NCBI GenBank assembly: GCA_949316235.1
Contig: OX438748.1
Span: 389,501 to 453,500, forward strand
DNA length: 64,000 nt
From: Oegoconia quadripuncta
Lineage: Eukaryota; Arthropoda; Insecta; Lepidoptera; Autostichidae
Reading direction: 5' to 3'
The notes under the pieces were generated by a model. That model was given only the letters and a program-made list of their open reading frames with translations. It did no database searches and was not told the DNA's origin. The translations under genes and the position numbers were made by a program. The number at the start of each line of letters is the position of its first letter. The stretch's first letter is position 1. This document shows, in pieces, positions 32,755 through 44,387 of the stretch.

Positions 32755-32808
32755 TAAACCAAACTGAGTATTAGACAGGTGCCCCGCTGGGAATCGAATG
32801 CGTAGACG
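32755..32808 (-). mobile_element. SINE-B head-proximal fragment
   Basis: AACCAAACTGAGTATTAGAC and CCCCGCTGGGAATCGAA match the complement of the region after the SINE-B B box. Confidence 0.5.
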
Positions 32809-33160
32809 GAAGCAGTTTGTTTGTTGTCTGTCATCATGATGGCCCCTCCCCTGGCTCGGACATGTCGTTGCCGATACCCTCCCCTTCGTCAGTGGATGTT
32901 TGACATATTTACACTCACACCCCCCACACGTGGCCGTGCAAACAAAACGTAAATGAAAGATCAATCAATAATAGGTAAATATAGACCACTTCAAATGGTG
33001 TGAATAATTCCAATAGAGGAAGTGTGACGTCTGCCATTGAGATTAAGTGCTGTAGGTTACTCCTCTAGAATCTAGATATACTAGAACGGACTTTTACCGA
33101 AAATGGCCCATTCTCTGGTGGGTCAAAACGACATACGTCAAATCCCTCGCTATCGCTCTT
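32809..33160. other. No feature seen
   Basis: Unassigned, slightly GC-richer at 32830-32945. Confidence 0.3.
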
Positions 33161-33510
33161 AAAAATCAAAATCAAAAAATATTTATTTCGTAGGATAAAA
33201 ATTATCACTTGAAAACGTCACATTTTTTATCTTATTATTAAAGTTTTTGACATTATTGCTCATTCACAAAGCTTGCTCTTTGAAATAAGTTTGGGTCACA
33301 ATTATATTATATTGTATAATTAGACTGAATATCGCCGAGCGGTCTATGTCCATGCTTGCTTATCATCCAGATAGTGAGAAATTTTATAATAGCCTTTGGT
33401 AAATTATGTCTGTTTTATGATGGTTTTGAATTAATTTAAAGGTAAATTTCGAATGTCCACTGAAACCTTATTATAAAAGCGTATACATTGCCCTTTAAAT
33501 GACTTAAGTG
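33161..33510 (-). mobile_element. Jockey/CR1-like LINE 3' end
   Basis: Minus-strand copy of the KGYYKI...DDKQAWT family, with GTATACATTGCCCTTTAAAT at the coding end and AAAATCAAAATCAAAAA at the tail. Confidence 0.75.
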
Positions 33511-34300
33511 TAAACCACAATAGAATGCCGTAGGCGCAGTACGTGAATGCAGAAGGAGATGTAGTCAATCCTTTCTCGTAAAGTTTACTTGTAAACTCTA
33601 ACTAATAGAATTCAGCTGTTATTAACCCTTGACTAAAACAGATGATTTGATCAAATACGGACACAGTGACAGGATATATAAAGTAACGCGGACATGACGT
33701 TTATAATATTCTATTATTACTAATAAAAATTTTTATTTGCCACATTTTGAAAAGAGTTTTCGCTCTGTCTCACATCCCGGTCCTGTTCTCCCCTGTTTCT
33801 CATCCTTGACTTTGATACTCTTTTCAGCATATGCTGAAGCTAAAAACGAAGTGTGTGTTACTGTATTGTGATTATACACTTATACACTCGTCTATTATTA
33901 ACCGACCATCCAACCAGTTCACCTGGATTAATTCAACTGTCAACTCCACCCAGTTGGTCAAAGAAGCGTATTAACTGACGCCACATACGCCTGAAAAGGC
34001 TGGCGAGAGTCGTGCAATTATATCTCATAGTTCGCGGGACTAGGGAGTAATGTGGTGTACTTGCTCGAGATTGGCCAACATCCAATTATAGAGCTGTAAA
34101 GAGGTGTAGAATTTGATTCTGTCTTTTAATGATTATTTCAAAATCCTTATGCAACTTTCCATTTACCAGACTAAGTACAAGATAACGTGTCGAGATTGGT
34201 GAAACATCTATAAAGCTATAAAGAGGTGTGAGATGTGACATAGAATCTCATCATTTGACTCTGTCTTTAGCGTTTATTCGCCACGGTATGCCATACAAAG
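33511..34300. other. Unassigned; weak internal duplication
   Basis: GAGATTGG...CTGTAAAGAGGTGT at 34065-34115 recurs in diverged form (GAGATTGG...CTATAAAGAGGTGT) at 34193-34230, followed both times by a CTGTCTTT word. Otherwise nothing is recognised. Confidence 0.4.
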
Positions 34301-34613
34301 TTATAAATATAAATAAATAAATATAAATATCTTTGCACATGCACACAGCGCCATCTAGTGCCACACTAAGCAACTAGGCTTGTATTATAGATACCAGATG
34401 GTTGACAAACTAAGCAAATACATTTTTTTGTTTGTAAATAAATACTAAGTATGAAAATATTGATACTATAAAATGAAAAACACCCATAACTCGGGAACAC
34501 ATGTCTGTATTCATCATACAAACATATGCCCCTAGCGGGATTCGAACCCGCGACCTTTTGGTATAGCAGTAGAGTTTCTAATCACTACACCAAATAGATC
34601 GTCAAGTTATAAG
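34301..34613 (-). mobile_element. SINE-A copy 4
   Basis: Full-length minus-strand copy with a small internal expansion before CACCCATAACTCGG. B box complement GGATTCGAACC is present. Confidence 0.85.
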
Positions 34614-34794
34614 TCCAAATTTTCGAAATGAACAATTACATATAAATAGGATAGATACATAAATCGAACACGTTAGTAGGAAACATTTTCAAAAGATCAT
34701 ATTAAATTTATGCTGTTGATTCTGTAAGAATAAATAAAATAAAATAAAATAAAAATAAAATAAAAGAAAATATTGCATTTTTTCTGTTTTTTTT
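34614..34794. other. AT-rich with AAAAT repeats
   Basis: AATAAAATAAAAT units at 34732-34768, perhaps a LINE tail on the plus strand, then a T run. Confidence 0.4.
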
Positions 34795-35175
34795 TTTTTT
34801 TTTTAATATGAGAGGGCGGCAAACGAGCATGCGGGTCACCTGATGGAAAGCAATCACCGCCGCCCATGGACACCCGTAACACCAAAAGGGTCACAGATGT
34901 GTTGCCGGCCTTTGAGGAAGGTGTAATCTCGTTTCTTGAAGGTTCCAATGTCGTACTCGTTCGGGAATACCGCTGCCGGAAGTCCGTTCCACAGGGTGGT
35001 TGTACGTGGTAAGAAGTTTCTTGAAAAACGTACAGTGGTAGACTTCCACTCATCCAGGTGATGTGGATGGAATTTTAATTTTCGGCGAGAAGTGTATCGG
35101 TTAAATTGAGCAGCGGGTATTAGCTCGAACAGTTCTTCAGAACACTCCCCATGAAATATGCAATAGAGAATGTTA
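34795..35175 (-). mobile_element. LINE 3' end ([12 protein letters not shown] type)
   Basis: On the minus strand a broken frame reads [20 protein letters not shown] and [19 protein letters not shown], the C-terminus of a CR1/jockey-like ORF2. The 3' UTR is short and ends in a long A run (T on this strand). A second copy is at 46541. Confidence 0.8.
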
Positions 35176-35968
35176 AAATCGCTCTAATTTAGTTTCAATA
35201 CTGTTTTTCGAAAATCTTCTCTACTAACTTATTAGATCTATGTGTCCTGCATACATACAAATTTCATTAGATTTGATTTATTAATTTCGGAAAATTTGGA
35301 ATTGTAAGTTTGTATGGAGTACCGTAACGAATAAACGCTCTGTAATGTTTATTTCAAATTCCTAAACATTTCACAAAAGACACTTCTTGTATTTTGCCTC
35401 ACACACACTGACACAGTTTTGTGTCACATACATTGGGATAAGGACAGGAAGATGAGTAATGGTTGCCGTCACAGATCGTTGACGCCGGGGAGGTTCAATC
35501 TTGAGAAAACGAAGAAATATAGAAGTGTAAATGTTGGCAGAAGACTTCGAATCTTGAAGTGCTATACTTATATCGAAGCGGTGGGGATATTGATGATCAC
35601 TGCGAGTTGATGACATCTGCATTTTCTGATGAAATAAAGTAATTGGTAAACAGGCTTTGTTTAGTCGTGAGAGCCCGAGGCTGTCCCGCGGTGACGGGCA
35701 TTTCCCCCCGAGTCGGAAGCTCCAAGGCGCCTCGGCCTCACATTAGCGTCTCCGCACGCCATCCGATATCTATCGCTACATAACTAAGCGAAAACGTGCT
35801 AGCAGGTTGGTGAAAATAAACCTCGAGAAAGTGAAAATGTATTGTAACTATGACATGTGTAATGTAATAAATATAGGAATTATGAATTCTGAAAAACCTA
35901 TCAAGGAGATTTGGATGTGGAGATTCTTCGAGGAATGACACAGTCAACTCTTCTTAAGAATATCTGTT
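35176..35968. other. Unassigned; GC-rich patch at 35660-35770
   Basis: The patch (GAGGCTGTCCCGCGGTGACG) stands out in AT-rich surroundings. No coding frame supported. Confidence 0.3.
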
Positions 35969-36280
35969 TAACCGCCTCCGTGGCTCAATGTAAACAACAT
36001 TGGGTTTACGATTCGAAGGACACGGGTTCGAACCCCAGCGGGGTACATGCTTAAGTACTTGGTTTGGTTGGTGGTAGGGCATTTTAAATGTCCGCCTGGC
36101 TAGCTACCACCATCTTATCTAAATCTGCCGCCAAACAGCAATGTATTAACATTGTTGTGTTCCGGTTCTCAGAGATAAGATAGCCAGTCCTCCAAATGTG
36201 TTGGGGTTTCCGGGACAGTACGCTTCCACTTTCGACCTCATCTTCACCAGAAACCCGTTGTGCACAAAAAATAAAAAAAA
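35969..36280 (+). mobile_element. SINE-B copy with tail deletion
   Basis: Head and body complete. The tail jumps from ATCTTCAC to AGAAACCCGTTG, losing about 30 bp. Confidence 0.85.
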
Positions 36281-37007
36281 TCTGTGTATTCAGCTCTTCA
36301 CATGAACGGTACACCACCAAAAATTCAAGCAATAAATTATCTAAATTCTAACAAGGAAATACGTACATTAAAATATTGCTCATGACGTCTGTCTGAATTT
36401 ATTTTGAATTCCGAGAGCCCGACTAAAGAGTTTCCATAGATGCGGTATAAATGTTAGTGGCCAAGACGCTACACGTACAAGATCATGCTTAAGCCTACAA
36501 TGTTTAGTGTCGTCGAGAAATGACCTTGGAGAAGAATAATTTCTTAGTCAAACCTCGCAATCGTACTAGCTGCTGGTTATAGCAAATAATACGACTTTCG
36601 TGGTTGCTCAGAAGTACGTCGACCAAAGGCATTCCTCGCACCGAAATAGAAAAAACTTGAATTCGGAGACCAACCAAGGGTTTCAACTTTTCTTCTCGTA
36701 ACTGATTTCACAAAGCCGCATAACGAAGTATGTAAACAGGACATCCTACCAGCTGCACTGTGCGGTTATTCTTTAAGCTTGGAAGTTCTATGAGGAATAA
36801 ATAATTGAAGTGACAGTAGAAGTGAACTTGCAATAATAAATAAGTTTAGACAATTAATAAAAGAACAAAAAGCCATGTTGGTAAAATGCTCACCAAATAA
36901 TAAAAAGAAATTAAAATAATAATAAAAATAGACGAACTTTTCGTCTATTACTAGCCGACCAACCACTCTGTCCACCTGGTAATTTTTTTTCTTAACCATT
37001 TTTTTTT
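36281..37007. other. No feature seen
   Basis: AT-rich, short frames only. Confidence 0.35.
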
Positions 37008-37266
37008 AAATACTTGTACATATACAGACAGCGCCATCTAGTTCCACACTAAGCAACTAGGCTTGTGTTGTGGATACCAGATGATTGATACACTATACAA
37101 ATACATTTTTTTTTTGTAAATAAATACATATATAAATGAAAAAAATCCATAACTCGGGTACACATGTCCGTATTCATCATACAAACATATGCCCCTAGCG
37201 GGATTCGAACCCGCGACCTTTTGGTATAGCAGCAGAGTTTCTAACCACTACACCAAACAGGTCGTC
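37008..37266 (-). mobile_element. SINE-A copy 5
   Basis: Full length on the minus strand. Ends with CCAAACAGGTCGTC. Confidence 0.9.
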
Positions 37267-37662
37267 ACCAAACCATCAACATGGTTGGTTGGTGTCCGGC
37301 ATTATACAAATTTTCAGCCATAATCCATACAACCATACAACTGTTCGTGTGTTGAATCCAGCGGTAAAGTAGCTTAGTAGTCAGCATAGACGCGATAGTG
37401 TTTACCCAGGCCGCGGCACGCGTGACCGGGCAAACAGAGCGCTAATGTGTGGCGTGTCACAGGGCTGTGTTTATGATGCACGTTTATTGAATCTATTTAG
37501 AGGCACTAGCTTTTGCAAACCAGAACATTGAGTATACAAACCTATGGCTAGATATAGATGTTCATCATCAGACCTGCTGCTATTGGAGTACAAAGGAGTT
37601 TGACCACGATGCTGGTTGGAAGAGTCGACGATAAAGCACGCTATGTTATTGAAAACCATGAT
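37267..37662. other. No feature seen
   Basis: Unassigned, with a GC-richer part at 37380-37460. Confidence 0.3.
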
Positions 37663-37994
37663 TAACCGCCTCCGTGGCTGAATGTAAACAACATTGGGTT
37701 TACGATTCGGAGGTCGCGGGTTCGATCCCCAGCGGGGTACATATATAGTACTCGGTTTGGTTGGTGGTAGGGCATATTAAATGTCCGCCTGGCTAGCTAC
37801 CACCATCTTATCTAAATCTGCCGCCAAACAGCAATGTTAATATCATTGTTGTGTTCCGGTTGTCAGAGATAAGATAGCCAGTACCCCAAATATTTGGGTT
37901 TCCGGGTCAGCACGCTTCCACCTTAGGCCTCATCTTCATTTAACATCAGGTGTGATTGAAATCAAGTGATAACCTGTTGTGCATTAAAAAAAAC
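37663..37994 (+). mobile_element. SINE-B copy, full length
   Basis: All SINE-B blocks are present. B box GGTTCGATCCC near 37719. Ends in poly(A). Confidence 0.9.
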
Positions 37995-39146
37995 CAGTTC
38001 AAGTTTTGTACTCAGAAAAACACACCTGTTTGGCTCTTCCACATCTTAGCAGAGAAGCAAAATCCTTATGGCAATTTGGTATAGTGATGATCATTTCACT
38101 CTATGATCTTCCTAAACATTTATGCAAGATTAAGCTAACTAAACGGTTAATGGATCTAACATATGCTGAAACTGAATCTCAGCTCATTCCAAATCGTAGC
38201 ACACATAAACCCACATACACCCACCCTCACCCCCACACACGCACATCAACCCCCCCCCCCCCCCCCCCCCCAAGCGTGTTGGAAGTCACAGACTGAGGAT
38301 CGGGCTGTCGCTGCGGTTGTCATTTGTATTCAACATCTTCAATGGATTGGAAGTCATATTCTACCTACTAGTGGTGGTGTTTCTGACATTAAAAGTTTGC
38401 TACTTGTTAAATCCACCGTTCACCTTTCCAAATATACAGAAATGCACACTGGACAAGTGGACGCCGTGTACTTCTACATATGTTTTTTGGGGGATCCTGC
38501 CTTATCGCCGAAAATTGTTTGGTCGATTGTCACTTGCCAACTAACGTTTCGCATATGTTTCACTTTGACAACTAACGATTAGCAAATTTTTGTACGACAA
38601 CGATTCATGTGGTACAATTATTGTTAACCTGATTATTATAATGATTGAGATATCACGCTTGGGGTATTTATCATTTGTCAAATCTTTCACTAGGCCACAC
38701 AACTATTAGACGAATAACGGAACCTTTTCATTCAGTATCACAAATCCTGTTGGAAAACCTAGAGATACCTATGGATTCCTCTTCGATCTGAGATTGCAAC
38801 GTCTTGTCTCTTATTATACCCGGATATTGCTTATCCGTATAATCGCGTGCATGCATTAATGGCTTAATGTCGAACATGAATATTACGAACATTGTCAGTA
38901 GATAAGTGTCACTCCCGAAGGCATCGCTTATAAGATCTAGATTCCCACGCAAAATCAGGTCTTAGTGATCGACCGTAAATCGGTCATCTGTGAATAACGA
39001 ACATTACGGCAACGTTAAGGCTCAGGCTTCATACTAAACACTATAATTTTGCATTACATAATGTCTCCACTTTTATTCCAAATGTAATAATGGTCAGAGA
39101 TATCCCAAACATTAAAGTTATTATAAAGGCTCATCTTATGAAATAC
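37995..39146. other. Unassigned; C22 run and a short dispersed repeat
   Basis: A CA/CCC-rich low-complexity tract ends in 22 C's at 38250-38271. TTATCATTTGTCAAATCTTTC and AGACGAATAAC at 38668-38720 recur at 54316-54370, so a dispersed repeat of unknown class is present. No gene seen. Confidence 0.45.
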
Positions 39147-39501
39147 TAGCTTTCCGCCCGCGGCTTCGCATGCGTGGAATAACTTTGTCGAGGAAATTTG
39201 TTTATTTCGCGGGAATTACTGACTTTATCGGGATAAAAACTATCCTATGTTTTAAGTGTACATTTCTGTATCTAACTAATGCGAAATGCGAAAGTTTGGA
39301 TGTTTGTTTGTTTGTTTCTCAATCACGGCGAAACGGATGAACGGATTTGGATGAAATTTGGTGAATAGGTAGAACATACCCTGGATTAAAATATAGGATA
39401 TATTTTATCCCGGTAAATTGAGTAGTTATCGTGCGATAAACATATTAAACTTATCCGCGGTAAAGTTAGTATACGCATGCGAAGCCGCGGGCGGGAAGCT
39501 A
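39147..39501. mobile_element. 355-bp element with 29-bp inverted ends
   Basis: TAGCTTTCCGCCCGCGGCTT at the left pairs with the right end over 29 bp with one mismatch (39147-39175 and 39473-39501). The interior words TTTATCGGGATAAAAAC and GGATGAAATTTGGTGAATAG are shared with the Helitron-like pieces at 52083 and 57960. Lepidopteran Helitron-like repeats end in GCGGGCGGAAAGCTAGT. The inverted arrangement could also be two such ends face to face. Confidence 0.6.
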
Positions 39502-40045
39502 ATTTATAAAATTAGTTAGATTAGATATTCACCCGTGGAAAAATGATTAATTATTTATTAATGCTGCAATATTTCAACTGTCAATTAGGACTGCAAAGGA
39601 AACGGTCATTACAATCTACCAAATAGTATTAGTACCATAGTTATTTTAAAGTTTGTCTACCCTCTTTTTCTGGATGTTATTCATTCATATTTATTATGTA
39701 TTTACTTAACGGATCACAAATATATTTCCAATAATGTTGCCAGACATTCGTGTACTTATTTATTTACAGAAATAATTTGTCCCTGAAACTTCTAATAACG
39801 TCTACGTTGTCGATACCTATACATAAAACTAATAGAGGCCGTATTATCGAGCGCTATATTAATTGAACGCGAGATTATATTACTATACGTATCCAATTCC
39901 CCGAGAGATTATTGGAGTGCTCTTAGAATTTGAATCTCATGATGCGCAGTGCAATGATATTCTCATAATTTACTTGCAATGAACTGATATTATCAGGAAT
40001 GATAGATTAAAGAATTGTGTGATTAGAGAAAGCTGTGGCGTGCAA
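39502..40045. other. No feature seen
   Basis: AT-rich. Confidence 0.35.
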
Positions 40046-40602
40046 GATGACGTAGTGAGTAAGATAGAGGTATGTTAAGATAACGTAGTGAGTAAGATAG
40101 ATGTATGTTAAGATAACGTAGTGAGTAAGATAGATGTATGTTAAGATAACGTAGTGAGTAAGATAGATGTATGTTAAGATAACGTAGTGAGTAAGATAGA
40201 GGTATGTTAAGATGACGTAGTCAGTAAGATAGAGGAATGTTAAGATGACGTAGTGAGTAAGATAGAGGTATGTTAAGATAACGTAGTAAGATAGAGGTGT
40301 GTTAAGATAACGTAGTGAGTAAGATAGATGTATGTTAAGATAACGTAGTGAGTAAGATAGATGTATGTTAAGATAACGTAGTGAGTAAGATAGAGGTATG
40401 TTAAGATAACGTAGTGAGTAAGATAGAGGTATGTTAAGATAACGTAGTGAGTAAGATAGAGGTATGTTAAGATGACGTAGTGAGTAAGATAGAGGTATGT
40501 TAAGATAACGTAGTGAGTAAGATAGAGGTATGTTAAGATGACGTAGTGAGTAAGATAGGGATATGTTAAGATAACGTAGTGAGTAAGATAGACGTATGTT
40601 AA
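40046..40602 (+). repeat. 33-bp minisatellite, about 17 units
   Basis: The unit is about ACGTAGTGAGTAAGATAGAG plus GTATGTTAAGATA. Units vary at two or three positions and one lacks 4 bp. Because 33 is a multiple of three, a long 11-residue-repeat frame appears on the minus strand. I treat that as an artefact. The array runs straight into a retrotransposon coding fragment. Confidence 0.95.
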
Positions 40603-40830
40603 GGTGGTTTGGGCATATAGAACGAATGAGTGAAAATGAAAGCGTGAACGGGACGATCGGAAAAGGTCGACCATGAAGGACGTACGTCAATCACTTGACT
40701 GACGTACTCACAAAAGATCAGATGCGGTCAACCTATACCGACGAGCGTGTATGAAGCATTTGATGAGAGTGGAAGAAGCAAAAGAGTCAGGACCGTTGCA
40801 AGTGGAAATCAATAGTCTCTGCTCATCGCA
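40595..40830 (+). mobile_element. RTE-like retrotransposon C-terminal fragment
   Basis: Reads LRWFGHIERMSENESVNGTI in one frame, then a frameshift, and later RRACMKHLMRVEEAKES. These are typical blocks near the C-terminus of insect RTE-like reverse transcriptases. It is decayed and its upstream side is the minisatellite. Confidence 0.75.
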
Positions 40831-41245
40831 ACTGGAAACAGACGTTTCAATGCGATTATGTTAAACTGAAGTTTTTACGCAACATTCTAAAACTCATTGT
40901 CCAAGGGTTAAATATTATCGATTACACATAATATACGTACAAAACTTGACTAACGACAATAATGGTAAAGTTTAAAAGAAAATAAACGGACAGACAGTTC
41001 AACTACAACAAAACCAATTACAACCAACTTACAAATGTTAATCTTACAATTGCTCGAAACACAAACCGAATGAGCAAACCCACACGTCATAAATTCAACA
41101 TAACACGTCAATAATATGAATTTCAAAAATGTAAACTTTCGCATGCCCATTCACAAGCGAATGATTCCCAAAATGACACCGACATTAATTTTTTATCCCT
41201 CTTGCCATTTATTTACGTATTTATTACTATTTTATAATATATGAT
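40831..41245. other. No feature seen
   Basis: AT-rich. Confidence 0.35.
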
Positions 41246-41510
41246 GACCTTTGGTGTAGTAGTTAGAAATTCTGCTGCTATACCAAAAGGTCGCGAGTTC
41301 GAATCCCGCTAGGGGCATATGTTTGTATGATGAATATAGTCATGTGTTCCCGAGTTATGGATGTTTTTCATTTATTTGTGTATTTATTTATAAAAAAAAG
41401 TATATGTGTAGTTTATCAACCATCTGGTATCCATAATACAAGCCTAGTTGCTTAGTGTGGAACTAGATGGCGCTGTGTGTATGTACAAATATATTTATAT
41501 TTATTTATAT
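41246..41510 (+). mobile_element. SINE-A copy 6
   Basis: Full length from GACCTTTGGTGTAGTAGTTA to GATGGCGCTGTGTGTATG and an AT-rich tail. Confidence 0.9.
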
Positions 41511-41998
41511 CCTAGCTTCTAATAACATTATTTGTACTGTCTAGAGCCCTTTAATTGTAATATTAAATTGTACTGTTTACTATTTATTGGTATAGCGAAT
41601 TCAAAAAAACTCGGAGGTTATCAACTCGGCCGTTGGTACGTTTTTTTTTACTATTATCTAGTCTTTTAAAAGCGAATGAATTAACAATCGGTGCCCTGAA
41701 CTCTAAACATAGTGGGAGCCAAGAGCGTGATCCGGATGAGACGGCGCGTTGTTGTAATCCGGGATAAGGCCGGGAACGCGGCTCATCCCGCCCGGAGCCG
41801 CGACTCCCAGGGAAAACCGGCTTCACAAAACTTACATGCAGTTCAATAGAACCGCCTCTATATCCGCTCTAAATCCACATTTGAGTAGTGAAAGAAATAG
41901 GAAGGTTTTAAAGGAAGAAAACTTCCCGGTTACCAAATAAATCGGCTGTGAGGAACAGATTGAGGGACATCAAAGCGGCTTCATACGGATTCATTTTT
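41511..41998. other. Unassigned; possible scrap of the 3709 repeat
   Basis: AATTCAAAAAAACTCGGAGG and CAACTCGGCCGTTGGTACGT at 41598-41640 loosely match the start of 3709-4197. The GC-rich stretch 41700-41820 is unexplained. Confidence 0.3.
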
Positions 41999-42261
41999 TG
42001 GTGTACTTCGACCAGCTCCCCAAAATTATAAAATTGTATTAGTTATAATACTTTATTTAAAAAAAAAAGAACAACAATGATCCTGTGGGTTTCTTACGCC
42101 GCTTCTTTTCCCACAGACGAATTCCCGTTCCGAAGCGGTAGTAGCTTGGACATACCGACTGACAGATAAATGCAATAAACTTTTTTTATTTCCAGTAGAT
42201 TTAAATTGGCATTCAACAAATGATATCATGTATCTTACATTGAAAAAATAAATGCTTGAAG
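41999..42261 (+). mobile_element. Non-LTR retrotransposon 3' end, second copy
   Basis: Nearly the same as 12852-13110, including CCGAAGCGGTAGTAGCTTGG and the AATAAATGCTTGAAG tail. Confidence 0.65.
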
Positions 42262-42414
42262 TGCCCAGGAAGGGGGGTAATTTTTTTCGGGTGTATTTTT
42301 CGGGTGTATGTAGATTTTTTTAATGATAATTCTAGATTTTAATGTATAGGCGTGAATGGTTTTGAAGTACAGGGTGTTGCTTGATTCTTCCTGACAAAAC
42401 AAAGTAAACTCAAA

Positions 42415-42495
42415 TTAAAAAAATCTTTATTTTACATTATAAAAAGTCAGATTTTACATTTTTTAAGCTACAAGTTCAATAGGCAATTTTCATTT
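42415..42495 (-). mobile_element. Jockey/CR1-like LINE tail fragment
   Basis: AAAAAGTCAGATTTTACATT and CAATAGGCAATTTTC match the tail region of the copy at 18700. It is directly followed by a SINE-B copy. Confidence 0.55.
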
Positions 42496-42727
42496 TTTAT
42501 TTTATCCACAACGGGTTAGCACTTGACGTCAATCACACCTGATGTTAAGTGAATATGAGGCCGAAGTTGGTAGCGTACTGACCCGGAAACCCTACCTTAT
42601 TCGGGGGACTGGCTATCTTATATCTGACAACCGGAAGACAACAATGCTATTAACATTGCTGTTTGGCGGCAGATTTAGATAAGATGGTGGTAGCTAGCTA
42701 GGCGGACAAATATACCACCAACCAAAA
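42496..42727 (-). mobile_element. SINE-B, head missing
   Basis: Minus-strand tail and centre up to the CTAGGCGGACA word. The rest is lost. Confidence 0.85.
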
Positions 42728-43014
42728 AATTTTCTTTTTGGTACCTGTTTAATTTATATAAAAATCTATTTTGCAAATATTATAATAGATATAAAGATTG
42801 TATGTGAGTCTGTACCATAAATAGGCCATCAAACAGTGTGGATTGTTACCTTGCGGTAAGATCATCTAGCGTCCCGCGAGAGAGAGTACCAGTGCAATAA
42901 TAAAATTGACAACTATAAGTGTGTCTTGTGATAAGATCATATTGTATAGTGGTGTAATAATTGTATGAATCATAATAAATTCACTGTTATATAACATAGA
43001 TGTGTTTAATATTA
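42728..43014. other. No feature seen
   Basis: AT-rich. Confidence 0.3.
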
Positions 43015-43430
43015 GGTCCTTACCTATGAAATTGGTGTTTTGTATGAAGAATTTCATTAAGACTGTTTTCTCCATACAAACACTTTTGATTTTTTTTGGG
43101 AACTGCAAATCCAAATTTAACTAAACTTTGAGTGTATTATCGGATAATATTAAGTTAAGTATAGGCAGCGTTAATTTTTAAAAGTAACCGTTTTATACAA
43201 ATTTCAGCGAATCTAAGAAATGATTAAGGCAAGCACATGAAAAGAGCTCTGTTCAATTTTTTTTTATTATGTGATTTAGCCCAGAAATTAAAAAACATTT
43301 CATGTGAAACCTTGAAATAATATTCCATTTTCCAAATAAAAAACAAATTTGGATATAGCTTTGAAGATCGCAGGAATTGGTACATATGATTAACGAAGAA
43401 AAAAAACTCCAATTTCATAGGTAAAGACCC
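43015..43430. mobile_element. 416-bp MITE with inverted ends
   Basis: GGTCCTTACCTATGAAATTG at the left pairs with the right end (CAATTTCATAGGTAAAGACC) with one mismatch, and similarity continues into a T/A-rich part. No transposase remains. The target duplication is unclear. Confidence 0.75.
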
Positions 43431-43534
43431 AATACCTATATCCTGGCTGCTCTAGTGTGGTTTAAATAATACATTATTGTATTACAACCGCACGAATAAT
43501 ATGAGATGAGATGGAACAATTTCTAGAATAACGT
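43431..43534. other. No feature seen
   Basis: Short unassigned interval. Confidence 0.3.
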
Positions 43535-43760
43535 AGTGATAGATAGATAGATAAAGCCTTTATTTGTTTCCACAGTCACACACATACATTTAGCTTATAC
43601 ATATTGATAAGGTAACACATTTACAACAATAACATAATATTGTAACACTAACGCATGTGTGTGCTGCAGCAGTACAAATGGGTCATAGCTCAGTGTATTA
43701 GATTGTTCATTGAGCAAAACACTGATTTTCAGCTATTCCCTAAGGAGCAGAGCAACTTGG
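43535..43760 (-). mobile_element. LINE 3' tail, family shared with 28533
   Basis: GATAGATAGATAAAGCC then TTTATTTG, GCAGCAGTACAAATGGGTCA and AAACACTGATTTTCAGCT match 28533-28720. Confidence 0.55.
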
Positions 43761-44387
43761 AACCTAAACCAGAGGAAACAGAAAGTATTAAATAAATAGC
43801 AATTTTCAGACTCTTGAAATAGTGATTAATGAGTGATAGTATAGGTGCGAGCGAATATAAAGAGACTTAGTATTTCTAAGTTGTGAGGCTCAAGAACATA
43901 GTTAGTATAACTTTATCATGTTGGATAATTTGTAACATAAAAATATAAATGTTGTTGTAAAATAGTGTTGTAAATTCACTGAAGTTTTATTTCATTTGCC
44001 AAGAAACGAAGGGAAACGGTATTCTATTTCGTTATTACGAGCTAAATGCAATACTTCACGGAGAGGAGAGCTTAATAATATTTTAATTTGCATACTCATC
44101 CAACATTTAATAATTCCGTTTTCGAAACAAATAAGCTGGAGGCAGCTAGTTGGATAAAAATTGTTCATCATGAACTCAATTTTCCTTTGGAATAATCTTC
44201 AGAATCAAATTATAATACATCAAGAGCACCACTAGAGCGACTTAACGACGCAGTCTTGAGTATTTCGTGGAGCCCCGGTCATTATGCGAGGACATTTCGT
44301 TAACATAAATACATTTTTTAACGGTCAATACCTTTCTACCAAATCTCTCTTTCGTAAAACATTTTGTTTCTCCGAAAATTTATATTT
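43761..44387. other. No feature seen
   Basis: AT-rich with no recognised element. Confidence 0.35.

Noticed and set aside
34697..35053. 118-codon minus-strand frame as a host gene
   Set aside because: Its middle is the C-terminus of a LINE ORF2 ([10 protein letters not shown] type) out of frame in part.
40046..40602. Possible CRISPR-like array
   Set aside because: The units are contiguous with no unique spacers, and the DNA is from an animal. The same holds for 58129-58241.
40007..40690. 227-codon minus-strand frame with 11-residue repeats
   Set aside because: It is the 33-bp minisatellite read in frame. The downstream plus strand is a decayed retrotransposon.
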